Positions 13,112-16,060 of a stretch of DNA of 16,060 bases are shown one piece after another. Numbering within the stretch: position 1 is the first letter of the stretch; every line of letters starts with the position of its first letter. The DNA is taken from the NCBI GenBank assembly GCA_017451145.1, contig JAFSSG010000028.1, forward strand, positions 1 to 16,060. Reading direction: 5' to 3'. The stretch comes from Clostridia bacterium. GTDB taxonomy: Bacteria > Bacillota_A > Clostridia > UBA1381. Under the pieces are notes generated by a model, which worked only from the letters and a program-made list of their open reading frames with translations, was not told where the DNA came from and did no database searches. A program made the position numbers and the translations under genes.

Positions 13112-13375
13112 ATGTTCAAAAATAAGGCAAAAAACGGAAAAAACAACATATGCGGTAAACGCGTTTATGAACTCAGAAAGCAAAGACTTCCTAAAACGTC
13201 ACAGCGTATTCTTGCTGAAAAATTGCAAATCATGGGTATAGATGTTGATAAAAACGCAATACAAAGAATTGAAAGCGGAGAAAGATTTACGACAGATATT
13301 GAACTTAAAGCCTTGGCGGAGGTTTTCGGCGTTTCTGCTGACTATCTTTTGGGGATTACAGACGATATAAAATAA
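13112..13375 (+). CDS. Cassette B: XRE-type HTH transcriptional regulator
   Basis: The 87-residue product is one Cro/C1-type domain, KRVYELRKQRLPKTSQRILAEKLQIMGIDVDKNAIQRIESGERFTTDIELKALAEVFGVSADYLLG, preceded by a short Lys/Asn-rich arm. The pattern with an insertion before the recognition helix (LQIMGIDVDKNAIQRIE) is a common clostridial XRE variant, different from the cassette A regulator. GGGGTGGG just before ATG 13112 supports this start over the in-frame ATG at 13091. The last residues FGVSADYLLGITDD match cassette A in protein and largely in DNA. It ends 16 bp before a 15-bp bidirectional terminator that also serves prs. Confidence 0.87.
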   Translation: MFKNKAKNGKNNICGKRVYELRKQRLPKTSQRILAEKLQIMGIDVDKNAIQRIESGERFTTDIELKALAEVFGVSADYLLGITDDIK

Positions 13376-13390
13376 GCTTATGTAAATCGA

Positions 13391-13425
13391 AAAAATGCAC
13401 TGCAATAATCTTGCAGTGCATTTTT
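13391..13425. terminator. Bidirectional terminator between cassette B regulator and prs
   Basis: A perfect 15-bp stem (13391-13405 with 13411-13425) has a 5-nt loop. Its arms begin with AAAAA and end with TTTTT, so it works in both directions for two convergent genes. Confidence 0.92.
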
Positions 13426-13433
13426 AAGTGTTT

Positions 13434-14570
13434 TTAGTTTTGTTTTTCCGAGCTTAATCTTTCTAAAAGCTTTTCGATACGCTGTGCAGGAACTAAGAGG
13501 TTGCTTAGCGTTTCGTCATGGTTTAAAGTATTTATCAAAATCGAAATATACTTTGACATATCTACTTCGCAATACCATTCACGCTCAAAAAGGTCGGGTA
13601 TGCGGTAAATAAGATTGGTCGTAAACACCTTGGAAATCTCGCCGTTTTTGAAAGCTTCGTCGAACTTTTCAAGACCGTTACAGAAAAGACCGAATGCGGT
13701 AAATACAAATACACGCTTTGCACCCTGTTCTTTAAGCATTTTTGCTATATCCAAAACGGATTCACCGCTCGAAATCATATCGTCGATTATCATAATATCT
13801 TTGCCTTCAACGCTTCTTCCGAGATATTCGTGAGCCTCGATAGGATTTTTGCCGTCAACGATAATCGAATAATTTCTTCTTTTATAATACATACCAAGGT
13901 CCAAGCCGAGCACTGAGGAGAAGTACATAGCACGTTTCATACCGCCCTCGTCGGGGGAGATAACTATGGTTTTTTCCTTATCAAAGGATATATCCGGAAC
14001 TTGCTTTGCAAGTGCCTTGATCATTTGGTAGGTTGTCTGGACATCATCAAAGCCGGAAAGCGGAATTGCGTTCTGCACTCTTGCGTCGTGTGCGTCGAAG
14101 GTGATAATGTTGGTAACGCCCATATTTACAAGCTCTTGCAGAGCTATTGCACAGTCAAGAGATTCCCTTGCCGTACGGCGATGCTGCCTACCCTCGTAAA
14201 GCATAGGCATAACAACGGTAAGACGTCTTGCTTTTCCGGATATAGCGGCGATGATTCGCTTCAGATCCTGATAATGATCGTCCGGACTCATACGGTTTTC
14301 AACCCCGTACATTTTGTAGGTCACCCCGTGATTGAATACATCACAGATGATATAAACATCATGGCCACGCACCGTTTCGTCAATAACACATTTCGCTTCG
14401 CCCGAGCCGAAACGCGGACAATGAATGTGCGTTATGTAAGTCGGTTCATTTTCGTAGCCTTCCCTGAATTTACGCAAATACCAATCAATTTTAGCAGTTA
14501 TTTCTTCGCATCCACGCATACTTATTACGCTAAGTTTGCCGAATGCGGAATTATTAGATGATTCTCCCAT
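13434..14570 (-). CDS. prs: Ribose-phosphate pyrophosphokinase, long clostridial form
   Basis: The enzyme transfers pyrophosphate from ATP to ribose 5-phosphate to give PRPP for nucleotide, His and Trp synthesis. The 378-residue product is longer than the usual ~315. The phosphoribosyl-binding loop is DIMIIDDMISSGESVLDIA (about 258-276, with D263 and D264). The ATP-side motif is ITFDAHDARVQNAIP (156-170), where typical enzymes have VDLHAxQIQGFF. MLYEGRQHRRTARESL (123-138) replaces the usual YARQDRK segment. Extra sequence lies at the N-terminus and C-terminus. ATG 14570 has GGGAGG 6 bp upstream, so the TTG at 14576 is not used. Family membership is clear; that it is the cell's main PRPP synthetase is an inference. 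Confidence 0.87.
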   Translation of the reverse strand: MGESSNNSAFGKLSVISMRGCEEITAKIDWYLRKFREGYENEPTYITHIHCPRFGSGEAKCVIDETVRGHDVYIICDVFNHGVTYKMYGVENRMSPDDHYQDLKRIIAAISGKARRLTVVMPMLYEGRQHRRTARESLDCAIALQELVNMGVTNIITFDAHDARVQNAIPLSGFDDVQTTYQMIKALAKQVPDISFDKEKTIVISPDEGGMKRAMYFSSVLGLDLGMYYKRRNYSIIVDGKNPIEAHEYLGRSVEGKDIMIIDDMISSGESVLDIAKMLKEQGAKRVFVFTAFGLFCNGLEKFDEAFKNGEISKVFTTNLIYRIPDLFEREWYCEVDMSKYISILINTLNHDETLSNLLVPAQRIEKLLERLSSEKQN

Positions 14571-14607
14571 ATACAACCTCCCGAAACCGTATTTATTTGT
14601 TGTTTAT

Positions 14608-14636
14608 ATTTTAACATATTACGACAGCGTTTTCAA
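14608..14636 (-). promoter_or_regulatory. Promoter of prs
   Basis: On the minus strand TTGAAA (14636-14631), a 17-bp spacer and TAAAAT (14613-14608) lie about 38 bp before the prs start. No clear terminator separates it from the upstream ECF gene, only T-rich DNA. Confidence 0.75.
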
Positions 14637-14684
14637 GATTTTGTATTTCGGCAAACTCTACAAAAAAAACCCCAAAAAACCCGA

Positions 14685-15230
14685 TTATTTATACATTTTT
14701 TGCACTCCTGCACGTTTTAGCCCTTCAATAACGGCAAAAAGCACGATTATTTCAATGGGTAGCATAAGTGCATTTTTCAGCACCTTGCTCCACATTATCA
14801 CAAAAAAAGATTTTGGAACAAACAATGTCGCCCAATATGAGTTTAATCCTACATTTAACAGAAGGGAAACCAAAAATTTTGAGAGGGCAACATACCAAAA
14901 GAGCTTTTTGCCGTCCTTTTTATAAAGACATAACCCAAAAATCACGCCCGTAAGCACAGCCGTTACGGTAAATCCCCAAAAGTACGCACCTTGCGGGAAG
15001 ATATAACAGCCCAAAAAATCGCCCAATGCACCTACTATGACGGCAGGGACTATGCCGAAAAGCCAACCTGCAAGAGCCACAGGCACAAAGGTAAAAGTTA
15101 TGCGGAGCTGGTCGCCGAGCGGTATTTTTACCGCATATATGGCGACATAGATGGCGGAAAGAAGAGCTGTTGCACACAAAACCCTAAGGTTTTTAATGCT
15201 TTTTGCCGAGTCTAAAAAATTTTTGAACAT
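14685..15230 (-). CDS. folT: ECF transporter S component, folate family
   Basis: The 181-residue membrane protein is the substrate-binding subunit of an energy-coupling-factor transporter. It shows about six hydrophobic helices, with family landmarks LRITFTFVPVALAGWLFG (about 41-58), GALGDFLGCYIFPQGAYFWGF (66-86) and KNALMLPIEI near the C-terminus. These match the folate (FolT) group. A THF riboswitch directly upstream independently supports folate as substrate. GGAGGTG is 6 bp before ATG 15230; an ATG at 15245 overlaps that ribosome site and is rejected. The shared ATPases and EcfT are not in the window, as usual for group II ECF systems. Confidence 0.88.
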   Translation of the reverse strand: MFKNFLDSAKSIKNLRVLCATALLSAIYVAIYAVKIPLGDQLRITFTFVPVALAGWLFGIVPAVIVGALGDFLGCYIFPQGAYFWGFTVTAVLTGVIFGLCLYKKDGKKLFWYVALSKFLVSLLLNVGLNSYWATLFVPKSFFVIMWSKVLKNALMLPIEIIVLFAVIEGLKRAGVQKMYK

Positions 15231-15234
15231 AAAA

Positions 15235-15288
15235 AACACCTCCATAAATTTAAGCCACTAAATGAGAGGTGTTATAAAAAAGCCTCTT
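15235..15288 (-). promoter_or_regulatory. THF riboswitch expression platform: anti-SD and competing helix
   Basis: In the minus-strand RNA, AACACCTC (15273-15266) is exactly complementary to GAGGUGUU (15242-15235), which contains the folT ribosome site, and can hide it. AGAGG (15287-15283), just after the aptamer, can instead pair with CCUCU (15269-15265) and free the site. The helices exclude each other, which points to control of translation. Confidence 0.65.
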
Positions 15289-15292
15289 ATTT

Positions 15293-15392
15293 GGCAGCGG
15301 GATGCGAACATCGGACCGCAAACAAAGGTTTTTCGTCCGAATGACAACTCCCCGTTCATACGGCACTTTACGCCCGATATCCTACTCTGCAA
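15293..15392 (-). ncRNA. Tetrahydrofolate (THF) riboswitch aptamer
   Basis: Read on the minus strand, the RNA begins GCAGAGUAGG and continues with GGGCGUAAAGUGCC, then GAACGGGGAGUUGUC, GGACGAAAA, GCGGUCCG and finally CAUCCCGCUGC. These blocks occur in the order and spacing I know for THF riboswitches, with P1 formed by GCAG (15390-15387) and CUGC (15297-15294). It lies upstream of a folate-type ECF S component, the classic target. A promoter sits just before it. Confidence is high from motif and context; a covariance-model scan was not run. Confidence 0.92.
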
Positions 15393-15401
15393 TTTGTAAG
15401 C

Positions 15402-15430
15402 ATTATATACCATTTAACAGGAGATTGCAA
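15402..15430 (-). promoter_or_regulatory. Promoter of the THF riboswitch-folT unit
   Basis: On the minus strand TTGCAA (15430-15425), 17 bp and TATAAT (15407-15402) place the transcript start near 15395, immediately before the aptamer. Confidence 0.8.
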
Positions 15431-15452
15431 TAGCTTTTAAAAATTTATTCCC

Positions 15453-15481
15453 TTGACAGAACGGGAGGAATATACTATAAT
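15453..15481 (+). promoter_or_regulatory. Consensus promoter of ricT
   Basis: TTGACA (15453-15458), 17 bp and TATAAT (15476-15481) are an exact SigA consensus. CAGAAC (15457-15462) and GTTCTG (15483-15488) form an inverted repeat around the -10, a possible regulator site of unknown meaning. Confidence 0.88.
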
Positions 15482-15512
15482 TGTTCTGTAAAATGAAAAA
15501 GGAGCATAGTTG

Positions 15513-16060
15513 ATGGCACAGATTGTAGGTGTAAGATTCAAACCGGTGGGTAAAATTTACCATTTCAATCCGGCAGGTCTTGAAATAAAAAAGAATGATT
15601 TTGTTATTGTAGAAACATCAAGAGGTGTGGAGCTTGGCAAAGTCGTTGTTGAAAAAAAGGAAATAAGCCCTGAAAACATAAATAAGCCCTTAAAAGACGT
15701 TTTGCGTATCGCGACACAGGACGATTTGAAGATTTCCGAAGAAAACAGGAAAAAAGAAAAGGAAGCATTTGATATTTGTCTTGAAAAGATTAAAAATCAC
15801 GGGCTTGAAATGAAGCTTATCGAGGTGGAATATGCCTTTGACCGAAGCAAAATCCTTTTTTACTTTTCCGCCGAAGGCAGAGTCGATTTCCGTGACCTTG
15901 TAAAAGATCTGGCAACCGTGTTCCATACACGTATTGAGCTCAGGCAAATCGGTATCCGCGACGAATCAAAAACGCTCGGTGCGATAGGTGTATGCGGACG
16001 GGAGCTTTGCTGTGCCAAATTCTTGGGCGAATTTGAATCGGTTTCAATAAAAATGGCAAA
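15513..16060 (+). CDS. ricT: PSP1-domain protein RicT/YaaT (3' partial)
   Basis: RicT (YaaT) belongs to the RicAFT complex, which in Bacillus carries Fe-S clusters, stimulates RNase Y-dependent mRNA processing and affects sporulation and competence. The frame opens at ATG 15513 (AAAGGAG about 9 bp upstream) and is still open at the right edge after 182 residues. The PSP1 domain is clear: IVGVRFKPVGKIYHFNP (4-20), IVETSRGVELGKVV (32-45), FDRSKILFYFSAEGRVDFRDLVKDLA (109-134), RTRIELRQIGIRDE-like (140-151). Cysteines C161, C166 and C167 in GVCGRELCCAKF match the Fe-S ligand positions known in the Bacillus protein; the fourth would lie beyond the window. In Bacillus the gene lies beside holB and yabA; what precedes it here is folT, divergently. 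Confidence 0.93.
   Translation, partial: MAQIVGVRFKPVGKIYHFNPAGLEIKKNDFVIVETSRGVELGKVVVEKKEISPENINKPLKDVLRIATQDDLKISEENRKKEKEAFDICLEKIKNHGLEMKLIEVEYAFDRSKILFYFSAEGRVDFRDLVKDLATVFHTRIELRQIGIRDESKTLGAIGVCGRELCCAKFLGEFESVSIKMA

Noticed and set aside
15293..15392. tRNA-like look (GCGGGATGCGAACATC resembles T-arm text)
   Set aside because: No cloverleaf or anticodon arm can be formed on either strand, while all blocks of a THF riboswitch are present on the minus strand.
1..16060. CRISPR arrays, transposases, rRNA genes, phage structural genes
   Set aside because: No regularly spaced repeats, no transposase or integrase motifs and no rRNA stretches were seen on either strand.

Overview
The window is a low-to-medium GC Clostridia (Firmicutes) chromosome segment. 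The evidence is a full-length spoIVA (spore coat ATPase, so an endospore former), a YabE-like G5/3D cell-wall protein beside rsmA, a carD-ispD-ispF cluster, a RicT/YaaT homologue, strong AGGAGG-type ribosome binding sites, several GTG/TTG starts and many Gram-positive intrinsic terminators. Genus cannot be set from sequence alone; a gut-type Clostridia lineage is my inference.

Layout. 1-1115: two tandem paralogous acidic proteins (the first cut by the window edge, with a His/Asp/Glu-rich tail; the second membrane anchored). 1171-1746: RNase H with a viroplasmin-like N-terminus. 1750-2040: a gene-free run of hairpins. 2044-2307(-): small membrane protein. 2644-4607: yabE-like gene and rsmA, convergent with a CpXC-DUF2752 pair (4604-5568, -). 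5637-7777(-): spoIVA followed by an RsiV-like (DUF3298) lipoprotein. 7869-8543: cassette A, an XRE-type regulator divergent from a small unknown protein, next to an interspersed repeat. 8542-10226(-): carD-ispD-ispF. 10511-11506: zinc-ribbon/coiled-coil/TM/YARHG protein. 11718-12749: gap. 12770-13375: cassette B, in inverted orientation. 13434-14570(-): prs-like PRPP synthetase. 14685-15392(-): THF riboswitch plus folate-type ECF transporter S component. 15513-end: ricT/yaaT, open at the right edge.

Most genes are housekeeping: isoprenoid (MEP) synthesis, glycolysis, PRPP supply, folate uptake, rRNA methylation, sporulation. The accessory signal is the pair of cassettes. Each places an ~80-residue protein of unknown function divergent from a small XRE-type regulator. 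The two small genes are about 95% identical in DNA, but the regulators and the intergenic operators have diverged almost completely. Both small genes run convergently into a housekeeping gene (ispF or gap) and end inside that gene's terminator hairpin. This is the best candidate for an undescribed system here. The second is the hairpin array at 1750-2040.
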